Assembly: GCF_000421745.1 (NCBI RefSeq)
Contig: NZ_ATXP01000006.1
Span: 1 to 64,000, forward strand
Origin: Nesterenkonia alba DSM 19423
GTDB taxonomy: Bacteria; Actinomycetota; Actinomycetes; Actinomycetales; Micrococcaceae
Direction: 5' to 3'
Length of the DNA: 64,000 nt
The position numbers and the translations under genes were made by a program. Positions 46,594 to 57,038 of the stretch are shown here, piece after piece. The notes under the pieces were generated by a model. That model made no database searches. It was not told the origin of the DNA and was given only the letters and a program-made list of their open reading frames with translations. Every line of letters begins with the position of its first letter. The first letter of the stretch is position 1.

Positions 46594-47186
46594 AGCTGAG
46601 CCTGCAGGACACTAGCGGTCACGATGGTCTCACCGGCGAGACACTCTGCGACCTGACCGACGTGGTCGCCTTCCTCTACACCCGGCTGCACTTAGGCCCC
46701 GATGTGGAACTGGCTGTCACCTGCGTAGATGTCGACCATATGGAGCAGCTTCACCTGCAGTGGATGGGGCTGCCTGGTCCCACCGATGTGCTGAGCTTCC
46801 CCATGGATGAATTGCGTCCCGGCACGGTGCAGGCACCCGTAGAGAGCGGCACCCTGGGGGACATTGTGCTGTGCCCTACGGTGGCACAGACCCAAGCACA
46901 CCAGGGCGGACACAGTCTGACCGACGAACTCTGCTTGCTGACCACTCATGGGGTACTCCACCTTCTCGGCTACGATCACCACCAGGCGGATCAGCGGCGC
47001 GAGATGTTCGGTCTGCAGGCAGCACTTCTGGAAGAGTTCCTCGGCCGCCCGGCACCGACCCCCACGGTCAGTGACACCCCGCAGACGCAGAGTCCTCTGC
47101 CGCACACCCAGACCCCGGGTTCTGGCATTCCTGCTTCTGAGGCTGCCGTGCCTGAGAGCACAGGGACAACCCACCACCGACGATGA
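46590..47186 (+). CDS. ybeY: endoribonuclease YbeY
   Basis: Zinc-dependent rRNA-maturation RNase of 198 residues. The metal motif is [20 protein letters not shown] (about 119-138), preceded by [11 protein letters not shown] (about 67-77). The C-terminal 45 residues are Pro/Ser/Thr-rich and not conserved. GTG 46590 overlaps the phoH stop. phoH-ybeY-CNNM-era is the conserved order. Confidence 0.95.
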   Translation: MKLSLQDTSGHDGLTGETLCDLTDVVAFLYTRLHLGPDVELAVTCVDVDHMEQLHLQWMGLPGPTDVLSFPMDELRPGTVQAPVESGTLGDIVLCPTVAQTQAHQGGHSLTDELCLLTTHGVLHLLGYDHHQADQRREMFGLQAALLEEFLGRPAPTPTVSDTPQTQSPLPHTQTPGSGIPASEAAVPESTGTTHHRR

Positions 47187-47199
47187 TCCGCCCGATGCG

Positions 47200-48600
47200 A
47201 TGACTACTGTCTCCCTCATCCTCGCCGCCGTGACCGCGGCGGTGCTCGCCTTTTTGCTGAGCACCGCGGAGGCCGCTTTCATCCGACTCACGCGCAAAGA
47301 AGCCGAAGAGATCGCCGTCAAACACGGATCAGCTGCCGTCGAGCGTATCCTCGCCGACCCGGTGCCCCACACTTTGGCCCTGCAGATGTGGCGGTGGGTA
47401 CTGACCACCGTGGCGGTGGTCCTCATCACCGTGACCGCTGTCATCACCCTGGATGATTTGCTCTTGGGTGGACTGGCCGCCGGATTGGCGTTGGCACTGA
47501 CCGGCATTATCAGTGCCGTGGTCTCCCCGCGGAAAATTGGCCGGGCCCAGCACACCCCGCTCGCCTCGGCCACCGCGAAGCTCGTCAGAGCCTTGCGGAT
47601 TAGCTTAGGTCCCATCCCGCAGTGGCTCTCCGGTGTGGGGGCGCGGCTGTTCCCGGGGACCGCTGGTGGCGATCAGGGTTTCTTCGACGACGACGAATTG
47701 CTCGATTACATTGCGCGGGCGAATGAATCCGATGTCATCGAAGATACTGAGGCCGAGCTCATCCAGTCGGTCTTCGATCTCTCCACCACTCGGGTACGTT
47801 CGGTGATGGTGCCGCGTACCGATATGGTCACCGTCGAAGCCGAGGCCACCCTGGACGAGGCGATGACCTTGTTCCTACGCTCGGGCTACTCTCGCGTTCC
47901 GGTGACCCGCGGCTCCGCTGACGACATCACCGGTATGGCCTATCTGAAAGATGTCGCCTACCTTGAGCACATGCTACGCATCGGCCGGGCCCCTGCTGAA
48001 TTCGCCGGACGAACATCGGCGAGTATCACCGTGGAAGAGATCCAACGCGATGTGCGCTACGTGCCCGAATCGAAGTCGGTGGGGGAGTTTCTTTCCGAAT
48101 TGCAGCGGGAATCGACCCACGTCGCCGTCGTCGTCGACGAATATGGCGGCACCGCGGGTCTGGTCACGCTCGAAGACCTCATTGAGGAACTGGTCGGTGA
48201 GATCGTCGATGAATACGACGCCGAACCTCATGAGATGGAACACCTCGAGGACGGTCGGTTGCGGCTCTCGGCCCGTATGAGTATTGATGATTTCGCTGAA
48301 ACCTTCGCTCTTGATCTCGAAGACATCGAAGACGTCGACACCGTGGGGGGATTGCTGGCCAAGGAACTGGGGCGGGTGCCGATCGCCGGTTCGGAGGTCC
48401 AGATCGACGGTGTGGTGCTGCGTGCCGATCGGCTCACTGGCCGCAGGAACCGAGTGTCCCATGTGTTGGCCTGGGAGGCTGAAGACCGGCGCGGGGCTCG
48501 CGGAGGAGTGGGCACTGAAGACGAAGACGACGCCACTCGGGAGGACCATGAACACCATCAGCACAGCACACCAGCCAGCACCTCAGGAGCCCCACGGTGA
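47200..48600 (+). CDS. CNNM/CorC-type membrane protein with CBS pair
   Basis: Polytopic protein of 466 residues: a CNNM/DUF21 membrane domain (about 1-140, starting LILAAVTAAVLAFLLSTAEAAFIRLTRKEAE), a CBS pair (about 205-340, MVPRTDMVTVEAEATLDEAM and VVVDEYGGTAGLVTLEDLIEELVGEI), and a C-terminal CorC/HlyC domain. Such proteins are linked to magnesium export or hemolysin-type annotation. The tail is acidic and His-rich (DDATREDHEHHQH). ATG 47200 follows the ybeY stop by 13 nt. The stop overlaps era. Confidence 0.9.
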   Translation: MTTVSLILAAVTAAVLAFLLSTAEAAFIRLTRKEAEEIAVKHGSAAVERILADPVPHTLALQMWRWVLTTVAVVLITVTAVITLDDLLLGGLAAGLALALTGIISAVVSPRKIGRAQHTPLASATAKLVRALRISLGPIPQWLSGVGARLFPGTAGGDQGFFDDDELLDYIARANESDVIEDTEAELIQSVFDLSTTRVRSVMVPRTDMVTVEAEATLDEAMTLFLRSGYSRVPVTRGSADDITGMAYLKDVAYLEHMLRIGRAPAEFAGRTSASITVEEIQRDVRYVPESKSVGEFLSELQRESTHVAVVVDEYGGTAGLVTLEDLIEELVGEIVDEYDAEPHEMEHLEDGRLRLSARMSIDDFAETFALDLEDIEDVDTVGGLLAKELGRVPIAGSEVQIDGVVLRADRLTGRRNRVSHVLAWEAEDRRGARGGVGTEDEDDATREDHEHHQHSTPASTSGAPR

Positions 48601-49622
48601 CCCCATCCGGCAGTGAACATCCGGTGACCGCGCAGATTCCCCAGCTGCCGCAGTACCCCGAGTACGACGACGCCTTCCGCGCCGGTTTCGCCAGTTTCGT
48701 TGGGCGTCCCAACGCCGGAAAATCCACCCTGACGAATGCGCTGGTGGGGGAGAAAGTCGCGATCACCAGCTCCAAGCCACAGACGACTCGACACACGATC
48801 CGCGGCGTGGTGAACCGGCCGGCTCAGCAGGATCGCCCCGGGGCTCAACTGGTTCTCATCGATACCCCCGGGCTGCACCGGCCCCGTACTCTGTTGGGGT
48901 CGCGGCTGAATGATCTGGTCATCGATACGCTCAGCGAAGTCGACGTCGTCGGTTTCTGCTTGCCCGCTAATGAGAAGATCGGTCCGGGAGATCGGTTCAT
49001 CGCCGGCCAGCTGACGAAAGTGCCGCATAAACCGGTGGTGGCGCTGGTGACCAAAGTTGACACGGTGGAGAAGAACCGCCTCCCTGAGCAGCTCATCGCC
49101 GTAGATCAGCTCGGCCGTGAGCACCTCGCTGGTGAGGGTCGACAGGCCGATGGGTTCGCAGCGATCATCCCGGTCTCGGCGGTCTCCGGTATCCAAGTGG
49201 ATACTGTGGCCGATGAGCTCATCGCTCGGCTGCCGCTCTCCCCGCCGCTATACCCCGAAGGCGAGCTCACCGACGAGCCGGAAGCGGTGATGATCGCCGA
49301 ACTCATCCGGGAAGCCGCACTGGAGGACGTCCGGGACGAACTGCCCCACTCCATTGCGGTGACCGTTGAAGAGATGCTGCCCCGCCCGGACCGGCCCCAG
49401 GACCGTCCCCTGCTCGATATCCACGCCACCATCCATGTGGAACGGGACTCGCAGAAGGCCATCATCATCGGTAAACGGGCCTCCCGGCTGAAGGCCATCG
49501 GCCAGCAGGCCCGCGAAGGAATCGTGAAGCTGCTCGGCACTCCGGTTTACCTGGATCTGCACGTGAAGGTCACGAAGGAGTGGCAGCGGGATGCGAAAAA
49601 GCTCAATCGTCTCGGGTTCTAA
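48597..49622 (+). CDS. era: GTPase Era
   Basis: Ras-like GTPase with KH domain, 341 residues, needed for 16S rRNA processing and 30S assembly. G1 GRPNAGKST (about 37-45), switch region SSKPQTTRH, G3 DTPG, G4 TKVD, and the C-terminal KH domain (IIIGKRASRLKAIGQQAREGI, about 283-303) are present. GTG 48597 overlaps the upstream gene. Operon with ybeY, whose product acts on the same precursor. Confidence 0.97.
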   Translation: MTPSGSEHPVTAQIPQLPQYPEYDDAFRAGFASFVGRPNAGKSTLTNALVGEKVAITSSKPQTTRHTIRGVVNRPAQQDRPGAQLVLIDTPGLHRPRTLLGSRLNDLVIDTLSEVDVVGFCLPANEKIGPGDRFIAGQLTKVPHKPVVALVTKVDTVEKNRLPEQLIAVDQLGREHLAGEGRQADGFAAIIPVSAVSGIQVDTVADELIARLPLSPPLYPEGELTDEPEAVMIAELIREAALEDVRDELPHSIAVTVEEMLPRPDRPQDRPLLDIHATIHVERDSQKAIIIGKRASRLKAIGQQAREGIVKLLGTPVYLDLHVKVTKEWQRDAKKLNRLGF

Positions 49623-49654
49623 AACCACGACGACGCCGTCACGGGCTGCCGCAA

Positions 49655-49693
49655 TTGACCGGATGCTCGTCTCGGCGTGCTAGCGTTTGAGGT
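49655..49693 (+). promoter_or_regulatory. leuA leader promoter
   Basis: TTGACC (49655-49660) and TAGCGT (49681-49686). The spacing is 20 bp, longer than usual, so the -35 is uncertain. The -10 places the start at 49693, directly before the leader peptide GTG 49694. Confidence 0.45.
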
Positions 49694-49739
49694 GTGCAGA
49701 CCGTGACCTACCGTGCGCTACGACTAGAGCTTCTCCGCC

Positions 49740-49768
<29 letters not shown>
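49694..49768 (+). CDS. leuA leader peptide rich in Leu codons
   Basis: A 24-codon ORF starting at GTG 49694, or at GTG 49703 (which has GAGG 10 nt upstream), and ending TAG 49766. It reads QTVTYRALRLELLRRSG and ends EEPVRL, with five leucines using CTA, CTA, CTT, CTC and CTG. The rare CTA codons sit at codons 9 and 11. It precedes alternative RNA stems and leuA, as expected for ribosome-mediated attenuation by leucyl-tRNA. Leu attenuators upstream of leuA are known in actinobacteria. Confidence 0.7.
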
Positions 49769-51627
<1,859 letters not shown>

Positions 51628-51644
51628 TCCCACCCGGATACGAG

Positions 51645-51650
51645 TAACCT
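51645..51650 (+). promoter_or_regulatory. -10 element for leaderless recO
   Basis: TAACCT ends 7 nt before ATG 51658; predicted start at 51657/51658. Confidence 0.55.
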
Positions 51651-51657
51651 GGGGCCC

Positions 51658-52401
51658 ATGGCAGGGTCGACGTTTGCCTCACGCAGCTACCGCGATATCG
51701 CGGTGATCTTGCGCACCCAGAAACTCGGGGAAGCTGACCGGATCATCACGTGCCTGACGGCTTTTCATGGACTCGTGCGGGCTGTGGCCAAAGGGGTGCG
51801 CCGAACCTCTTCGAAGTTCGGCGCCACCCTGGAGCCTTTCATGGTGGCCGATGTGCAGTTCGTCCATGGCCGCAGCCTCGACATCGTTACCCAGGCCACT
51901 GGGCGGTCAGCCTATGGTCCGATGATCGTCTCCGATTACGAGAAGTACACGGCTGCCTCGGCGATGGCTGAGGCTGCTGAACGACTCACTGAGGGGGCTA
52001 GCATCGACCGGGCTCAGTTCGACCTCATTCACGGCGGGTACTCTGCTCTGGCCCACGGTCGGTACGGCACAGATCTCATTCTGGCTTCTTATCTGCTGCG
52101 GGCCATGGCCACTGCAGGGTGGCAAGTGACGTGGACTCGGTGCGTGGGGTGCGCCGAGCCCGGGGCGCACAGTAGCTTCCATCCGGCCGCTGGGGGGCCG
52201 GTATGCCCGGCCTGCCGACCACCGGGAAGCCGCACGCTCTCAGCGGGAGCGGTTCCGCTGCTGCACGCCTTGCAACACGGTCAATGGCACCAGACCACCG
52301 AGTGCACCGCTGATCTGCGGCATGAGGCGGTGGAGGTGGTCACCGGATTCGCTCAGCATCACCTGGAACGCCCCTTTAAAGCCCTGGCTGCCGCGCACTG
52401 A
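51658..52401 (+). CDS. recO: DNA repair protein RecO
   Basis: RecFOR mediator of 247 residues that helps load RecA on SSB-coated gaps. The N-terminal OB fold (YRDIAVILRTQKLGEADRII, about 11-30) is followed by a helical domain and a four-Cys zinc site: CVGC (about 161-164) and CPAC (about 182-185). ATG 51658 coincides with the predicted transcription start. leuA-recO-uppS is a conserved order. Confidence 0.95.
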   Translation: MAGSTFASRSYRDIAVILRTQKLGEADRIITCLTAFHGLVRAVAKGVRRTSSKFGATLEPFMVADVQFVHGRSLDIVTQATGRSAYGPMIVSDYEKYTAASAMAEAAERLTEGASIDRAQFDLIHGGYSALAHGRYGTDLILASYLLRAMATAGWQVTWTRCVGCAEPGAHSSFHPAAGGPVCPACRPPGSRTLSAGAVPLLHALQHGQWHQTTECTADLRHEAVEVVTGFAQHHLERPFKALAAAH

Positions 52402-52415
52402 GGCTTTGGCACTGA

Positions 52416-52421
52416 CACAAT
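52416..52421 (+). promoter_or_regulatory. -10-like element for leaderless uppS
   Basis: CACAAT ends 7 nt before ATG 52429. Weaker match than the other sites, but with the same geometry. It favours ATG 52429 over ATG 52420. Confidence 0.35.
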
Positions 52422-52428
52422 GGGCAGG

Positions 52429-53223
52429 ATGAACACTCCCCGCTACGAGGACCCCTGGCCGCACCCTGAGGGTGCGACGCCGCCTCGGCTGCCCCGGTCT
52501 TTGGTTCCCCAGCACGTGGCCGTAGTCATGGATGGCAACGGCCGGTGGGCCAATCAGCGTGGCCTTCCCCGCACTGAGGGGCACCGCGCCGGCGAGCACG
52601 CCCTGATGGATGTGGTCGCCGGGGCGATCGAAGCCGGCGTCGGCTACATCAGCGTCTACGGGTTCTCCACCGAGAACTGGAAACGTTCCCCGGAGGAAGT
52701 TCGGTTCATTATGAGCTACTCCCGTGAGGTGCTGCGTCGCCAGCGTGACATTCTGCACTCCTGGGGGGTGCGGATCCGGTGGAACGGGCGTCGACCCAAA
52801 CTCTGGCGTTCAGTCATCCGGGAACTGGAAGCCGCCGAGGAACTCACTCGGGAGAACACCCGATGCACCCTGACCATGTGCGTCAACTACGGTGGACGCG
52901 CTGAAATCACCGATGCGGTGCGTCGTATTGCGCAGAAAGCCGCCGAGGGCAGCCTGAACCCCGACCGCATTCGGGAGAAAACTGTCGCCGCCCATCTGGA
53001 TGAACCCGACCTCCCCGACGTCGACCTCTTCCTCCGTTCATCCGGGGAGCAGCGGATCTCTAACTTCCTGCTCTGGCAGTCGGCCTACGCGGAAATGGTC
53101 TTCCTCGACACGCTGTGGCCCGACGTCGACAGAACGACTTTGTGGAAAGCCATCGATATCTATGCCCGCAGAGATCGGCGCTACGGTGGCGCCGTGGATG
53201 CTGTAGCCGATCACTCCCCGTAG
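52429..53223 (+). CDS. uppS: isoprenyl transferase (undecaprenyl diphosphate synthase family)
   Basis: cis-Prenyltransferase of 264 residues (267 from ATG 52420) that makes the polyprenyl diphosphate carrier for wall synthesis. [15 protein letters not shown] (about 31-45) contains the catalytic Asp, GHRAGEHAL and [11 protein letters not shown] follow, and the C-terminal [24 protein letters not shown] contains the RxSGExRxSNF-type motif. The stop overlaps the convergent hydrolase gene by 13 bp. Chain length of the product cannot be told from sequence. Confidence 0.95.
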   Translation: MNTPRYEDPWPHPEGATPPRLPRSLVPQHVAVVMDGNGRWANQRGLPRTEGHRAGEHALMDVVAGAIEAGVGYISVYGFSTENWKRSPEEVRFIMSYSREVLRRQRDILHSWGVRIRWNGRRPKLWRSVIRELEAAEELTRENTRCTLTMCVNYGGRAEITDAVRRIAQKAAEGSLNPDRIREKTVAAHLDEPDLPDVDLFLRSSGEQRISNFLLWQSAYAEMVFLDTLWPDVDRTTLWKAIDIYARRDRRYGGAVDAVADHSP

Positions 53224-54341
53224 GCCCGCATCCAGCGAGCCACCTCAGCGAAGGCCTCACTGCGCACCGGCTCGCGAGTGGCGAAGACATCGTGCATCGC
53301 ACCCGGTACCCGCACCACGGTGACACGGTGGCCTAAGCGCACGGCCCGGCGAGCGAGTAGGTCGACGTCGAGCACCCCGTCGTTCTCCTGGTACTCAGGA
53401 GTCCACTGGGGGCGGTACACCGTGCCGGTGGAGAGCAGCACTAACACCGGCAGATCGAGTCCCAGGCCTCCGTGGACCCGCCGGTGCCCTGCGAAGACCG
53501 CTCGCAGCCAGCCCAGGGTCATCGGGAACATCTTGCGCGGGCGCCACTGAGGATGCAGCTGCCACTCGCCGTGGGCCTCATCAGAGAGTGACTCCCAGTA
53601 GTTCTCCAAACGGGGGACTTTGACCGTGGCCAGCGGGTTGATCCGGCTGAGTGGAGAAATCAGGCCCTCGGCTGCAGCTCGAGCCGGGACGTCTCCGGGC
53701 AGCTCCAGCCACGGGGAGTTCAGCACCAGGGCGGTCACCGCCTGTTGATGATCGGCCGCCCAGAGGGCGGCCACCAGCCCGCCGGTGGAGTGGCCGCACA
53801 GTATCGGTGGTGGCGCATCCGGATGCTGGGTGGCGATGACGTCCAACGCCGCTGAGATTTCGGCGTCGTAGTCGGCGAGGTTCTCAATGTGGCCGGGGGT
53901 GTGGTGTGCGCGCAGACTGCGGCCATATTTGCGCAGGTCGAGTGCGTAGAACGGGTGCCCTGCCGCTGCCCACCGTCGCGCAGTGGGCAGGTTGTAGAAA
54001 TAGTCTGTCCAGCCGTGGATCTGCAGAACCGGGGCCGCCTCGGACCGTGCCTGTTCGGTGCTGTGTGGCTGCCCGGTGCTGTGTGGCCGGTCAGTGGCAG
54101 GCGGCTGCTGGCGAAGGCGTACCAGGGTGGCGCAGAACGGTCCTTCCTCATCTGTGCCCAGGGGCAGAGTCATCCGCTCGCACCCTGGCAGATAGTCCGG
54201 AACCCAGGTTCCAGGCGGGGAGTCGCTCAGCAGATCCTCAGTGAGGACCACGCCCGCTGAGCGACTCTGCTCGCTGACGGTGCCAGTGTCCTCGGTGGGG
54301 GAGTTGGCTGCGGCTGAGGAGGAAGGTTCAGGCATGGCCAT
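53211..54341 (-). CDS. alpha/beta hydrolase (monoacylglycerol-lipase/serine-aminopeptidase type)
   Basis: A 376-residue alpha/beta hydrolase of the Hydrolase_4 type. An N-terminal Ser/Ala-rich region precedes [13 protein letters not shown] (about 99-111, oxyanion strand), [13 protein letters not shown] (about 121-133), nucleophile elbow CGHSTGG (about 181-187) and the C-terminal [13 protein letters not shown] with the catalytic His. A short in-frame repeat [12 protein letters not shown] (18-bp period) lies near 83-94. ATG 54341 is 2 nt from a start predicted by TACGCT (54355-54350, minus strand). Substrate unknown. Confidence 0.88.
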   Translation of the reverse strand: MAMPEPSSSAAANSPTEDTGTVSEQSRSAGVVLTEDLLSDSPPGTWVPDYLPGCERMTLPLGTDEEGPFCATLVRLRQQPPATDRPHSTGQPHSTEQARSEAAPVLQIHGWTDYFYNLPTARRWAAAGHPFYALDLRKYGRSLRAHHTPGHIENLADYDAEISAALDVIATQHPDAPPPILCGHSTGGLVAALWAADHQQAVTALVLNSPWLELPGDVPARAAAEGLISPLSRINPLATVKVPRLENYWESLSDEAHGEWQLHPQWRPRKMFPMTLGWLRAVFAGHRRVHGGLGLDLPVLVLLSTGTVYRPQWTPEYQENDGVLDVDLLARRAVRLGHRVTVVRVPGAMHDVFATREPVRSEAFAEVARWMRAYGE

Positions 54342-54349
54342 AGCTGTTC

Positions 54350-54401
54350 AGCGTAGACCCCGGCGCTGAAAAGGTCCTGAACTCAGTTCACCCCGTAGGC
54401 T
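54350..54401. promoter_or_regulatory. divergent promoters and palindrome between hydrolase and pyrD
   Basis: Minus-strand TACGCT (54355-54350) serves the hydrolase. Plus-strand TAGGCT (54396-54401) ends 7 nt before pyrD ATG 54409, so both mRNAs would be leaderless or nearly so. Between them lies the perfect palindrome TGAACTCAGTTCA (54378-54390), a plausible operator for both. Confidence 0.5.
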
Positions 54402-54408
54402 TATTGCC

Positions 54409-55563
54409 ATGTCGCTGCCGGTCTACCGTTTCATCTTCCGCACTGTTCTGCGCCGCCTGGACCCGGAGAAAGCCCACCGCCTCGCGGTGCGAGGGCTGCA
54501 GGCAGCCCAGCTACCACCAGCGGGTCGAATGATCGAGCGGTGGACCCGCCCCGATCCGCGGCTGCGCCGAGATGTGATGGGAATCGAATGGCCCTCACCT
54601 TTCGGTCTGGCCGCCGGTTTCGACAAAGGTGCTGAAGCGGTGCTTCCCTTGAGTGCCCTGGGATTCGGGCATATCGAAGTAGGCACTGTCACCGCCAAAG
54701 CTCAGCCGGGAAACCCCCGCCCGCGGTTATTCCGGCTGACTGAGGACGAAGCGCTCATCAACCGTATGGGGTTCAATAACGGGGGAGCCCAGGCGGTCCG
54801 GCAGCGTCTGGCCGCTGTCCGGGACATGATGGAACAGCGCCGGCGAAAGGGTCGGCACGTCCCGGTCCTCGGAGTCAATATCGGAAAGACGAAGATCGTT
54901 CCCGTGGAAGGAGCCCTGGAGGACTACCTCGCCTCCGCTCAAACCCTGGCGCCGGTGGCGGATTACCTGGTCGTCAACGTGTCCTCGCCCAACACGCCCG
55001 GGCTGCGGCAGCTGCAACAGATCGAGTCACTGCGGCCACTGCTGATGGCGGTACAGGAGGCTGCCGGCAGTGCCGCTGAACGCCATGTGCCCCTGTTGGT
55101 GAAGATCGCTCCTGATCTCAGCGATGACGACGTCGACGCCGTGGCTGATCTGGTCATCGAACTTGGTCTCGATGGAGTCATCGCGGTCAACACCACGATC
55201 TCTCGGACCGGTTTGCGTACGCCGCAGGCCGAGCTGGAACGTATCGGTGCTGGGGGACTCAGCGGTCCAGTGCTGGCCGAACGCTCAACGGAGGTGCTCC
55301 GGCGCCTCAGGGCGCGGTTGCCTGCCCAGACGGCGATCATCTCAGTGGGCGGCGTGCGGACCGCCGAGGACGTCATCGAGCGACTAGATCTCGGTGCCGA
55401 CCTGGTGCAGGGCTACACCGGGTTCGTTTACCAGGGTCCGTTCTGGGTACGGCGGATCAACCGCGGCCTGGCCCGCTCACTGCCAGTACACTGGTCCGGT
55501 GCTCCGACGAAAGAAAAAGACCCAGGACGAGGTGCTCGCCGAACAGGCTCAGGCCGAAGCTGA
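54409..55563 (+). CDS. pyrD: dihydroorotate dehydrogenase (quinone), class 2
   Basis: FMN enzyme oxidising dihydroorotate to orotate and passing electrons to quinone at the membrane, 384 residues. The N-terminal helices (1-40) are typical of class 2, followed by [13 protein letters not shown] (about 65-77), [13 protein letters not shown] (about 120-132), [13 protein letters not shown] (about 188-200) and the C-terminal [16 protein letters not shown]. The last 22 codons overlap the DUF3043 gene, and the tail [19 protein letters not shown] lies outside the family core. Confidence 0.95.
   Translation: MSLPVYRFIFRTVLRRLDPEKAHRLAVRGLQAAQLPPAGRMIERWTRPDPRLRRDVMGIEWPSPFGLAAGFDKGAEAVLPLSALGFGHIEVGTVTAKAQPGNPRPRLFRLTEDEALINRMGFNNGGAQAVRQRLAAVRDMMEQRRRKGRHVPVLGVNIGKTKIVPVEGALEDYLASAQTLAPVADYLVVNVSSPNTPGLRQLQQIESLRPLLMAVQEAAGSAAERHVPLLVKIAPDLSDDDVDAVADLVIELGLDGVIAVNTTISRTGLRTPQAELERIGAGGLSGPVLAERSTEVLRRLRARLPAQTAIISVGGVRTAEDVIERLDLGADLVQGYTGFVYQGPFWVRRINRGLARSLPVHWSGAPTKEKDPGRGARRTGSGRS
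55487..55492 (+). promoter_or_regulatory. -10 element for leaderless DUF3043 gene
   Basis: TACACT ends 6 nt before GTG 55499, placing the predicted start on the start codon, inside the pyrD coding region. Confidence 0.6.
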
Positions 55564-56116
55564 ACGCCAGGCCGAGAAAGAGCGCCAGCGCAAACTGCCC
55601 GAGAAGAAGGGTGTGCCCACCCCGAAGCGCAAAGAGCAGGAGCGTGCCCGACGTCGTCCCCTCGTGGCCGGAGACCGTAAGGCGGCTAAGAAACTCCAGC
55701 GCCAGCAGATTGCTGACCAGCGGGCCAAGATGCGCCAAGCGATGGAGACCGGAGACGAGCGCTACCTACCGTTGCGTGACCGCGGGCGGCAGAAGCGCTT
55801 CATCCGGGACTACATCGACGCCCGCACCGGTATCGGCGAGTGGCTGCTGGTCATTGTGCTGATCTTCCTCTTCGCCTCCTTCATCATGACCGAAGAGGCC
55901 CGGGCCACCAGCGCCTTCACCCTGTGGTTCCTCATGCTGGCCGTGATCGTCGAATGCTGGTGGGTCGCCCGACAGGCGCGCCGAAAGATCGATGCGAAGT
56001 TCGGTGCGGAGAACCGGGAGAAGGGGATTCGTTTCTACGCCCTGATGCGAGCATTGCAGATGCGACCGCTGCGTCTGCCCAAGCCGCTGGTCAGACGCGG
56101 AGAGTTTCCCAGCTGA
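55499..56116 (+). CDS. DUF3043 membrane protein
   Basis: Actinobacterial protein of 205 residues, function unknown. A long charged N-terminal half rich in Lys, Arg, Glu and Gln ([20 protein letters not shown]) includes the family motif GVPTPKRKEQERARRRPLV (about 38-56) and is predicted coiled coil. Two membrane helices follow (about 114-134 and 139-158), then a basic C-terminus. GTG 55499 overlaps pyrD by 65 bp in another frame. It is preferred because the family motif needs most of this N-terminus and a -10 element is ideally placed. Confidence 0.85.
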   Translation: MLRRKKKTQDEVLAEQAQAEAERQAEKERQRKLPEKKGVPTPKRKEQERARRRPLVAGDRKAAKKLQRQQIADQRAKMRQAMETGDERYLPLRDRGRQKRFIRDYIDARTGIGEWLLVIVLIFLFASFIMTEEARATSAFTLWFLMLAVIVECWWVARQARRKIDAKFGAENREKGIRFYALMRALQMRPLRLPKPLVRRGEFPS

Positions 56117-56229
56117 CCGGCAGACGAGGCCGTCGCCGCAGCCGGGGAATGCTGGGTGTATTCCCCGCGTTGTTACCCTCAACGAGGATGCCGTACATCG
56201 CCGCACGCGAAAGGTAAAAGGTAGAAGAT

Positions 56230-56619
56230 ATGAGCACTCCCACTCAGGAGACCACCACCGAGATCCGCGGATCCGAGGTCGAAGGGTTCCCCACGCACCG
56301 GGTTGAGCTCTCCGAAGCGGCTAGCCAGAAAGTCGCCTCCCTGCTGGCCCAGGAAGGGCGTGAGGATCTGCGCCTGCGCGTGGCAGTCCAGCCCGGCGGA
56401 TGCAGCGGGTTGATCTACCAGCTCTACTTCGACGAGCGGGTGCTCGACGGGGATGCGCTGCGTGAATTCGACGGCGTAGAAGTTGTCGTCGACAAGATGA
56501 GCGTCCCCTACCTCGACGGCGCCAGCATCGACTTCGAAGACTCCATCTCCAAGCAGGGCTTCACCATCGACAACCCCAACGCAGGGGGCTCGTGCGCTTG
56601 CGGAGATTCTTTCCACTGA
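56230..56619 (+). CDS. erpA: A-type iron-sulfur cluster carrier (ErpA/HesB/IscA family)
   Basis: A 129-residue Fe-S carrier. The three cluster cysteines are C58 in GGCSGLIYQ and C122/C124 in GGSCACGDSF. It delivers clusters to apo-proteins and lies next to the cytochrome oxidase cluster, as in many actinobacteria. An ~18-residue N-terminal extension precedes the core HRVELSEAASQKVASLL. ATG 56230 is preceded by AAAGGTAAAAGG. The last 34 bp including the stop are repeated 107 bp downstream. Confidence 0.92.
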   Translation: MSTPTQETTTEIRGSEVEGFPTHRVELSEAASQKVASLLAQEGREDLRLRVAVQPGGCSGLIYQLYFDERVLDGDALREFDGVEVVVDKMSVPYLDGASIDFEDSISKQGFTIDNPNAGGSCACGDSFH

Positions 56620-56628
56620 CGAGCCCCC
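56584..56628 (+). terminator. hairpin spanning the erpA stop
   Basis: GGGGGCTCGT (56584-56593) pairs perfectly with ACGAGCCCCC (56619-56628) over 10 bp. The loop contains the final codons and stop. It may act as a terminator or mRNA stabiliser. No T run follows. Confidence 0.5.
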
Positions 56629-56726
56629 GTATAAGAGAGGCCGCAGGGTCCCTCCGGCAGCGCGTAGGCGCTGTTGGAGGAGGCGGCCGAACGGGCTCGT
56701 GGGCTTGCGGAGATTCTTTCCACTGA
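56586..56726 (+). repeat. 34-bp direct repeat of the erpA 3' end flanking a strong hairpin
   Basis: Copies at 56586-56619 and 56693-56726 differ at one base. The first is the end of erpA including the stop; the second is in non-coding DNA. Between them a 50-nt hairpin is found: GGCCGC (56639-56644) with GCGGCC (56683-56688), enclosing a 13-bp stem (56651-56663 with 56668-56680, two G-T pairs, loop GTAG). Confidence 0.85.
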
Positions 56727-57038
56727 GGCGCTCGGCGTCATAAAACTGACATGAAACGGCGTCGTCGTTCTGATGACAGCCCTACTGCGGACCCCGCTCT
56801 CTCAGGTGTTCTACGGCCTGTAGAAGCGGGGTTCGTGCGTGTCAGGGGGCTTTGACATCGCGTGGAGAACCCGATGACGCCCTGACTTCGGCGTGGTGAG
56901 GTCGCCCGCTCCTCTACGACTCGTAGTAGTCTGGATCCCAGCGTCAAACGTCGCAGGCGGCTGTTCAGGACAGCGGCCGTGCAACCCAAGTGATGTGAGC
57001 GGGAGACCGCGCACAAATGAAGACGAAAGGGCCGTTGA
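56727..57038 (+). promoter_or_regulatory. ctaC promoter region with two CTAC-N5-GTAG dyads
   Basis: Non-coding 312 nt. Site 1: TTCTAC-GGCCT-GTAGAA (56809-56825), nested in an 8-bp repeat ACCCCGCT/AGCGGGGT (56791-56798, 56825-56832). Site 2: CTCTAC-GACTC-GTAGTA (56912-56928), whose right arm touches a -10 TAGTCT (56927-56932). Predicted start near 56939, giving a 100-nt leader. The ribosome binding site GAAAGGG precedes GTG 57039. No ORF is supported. Confidence 0.6.
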
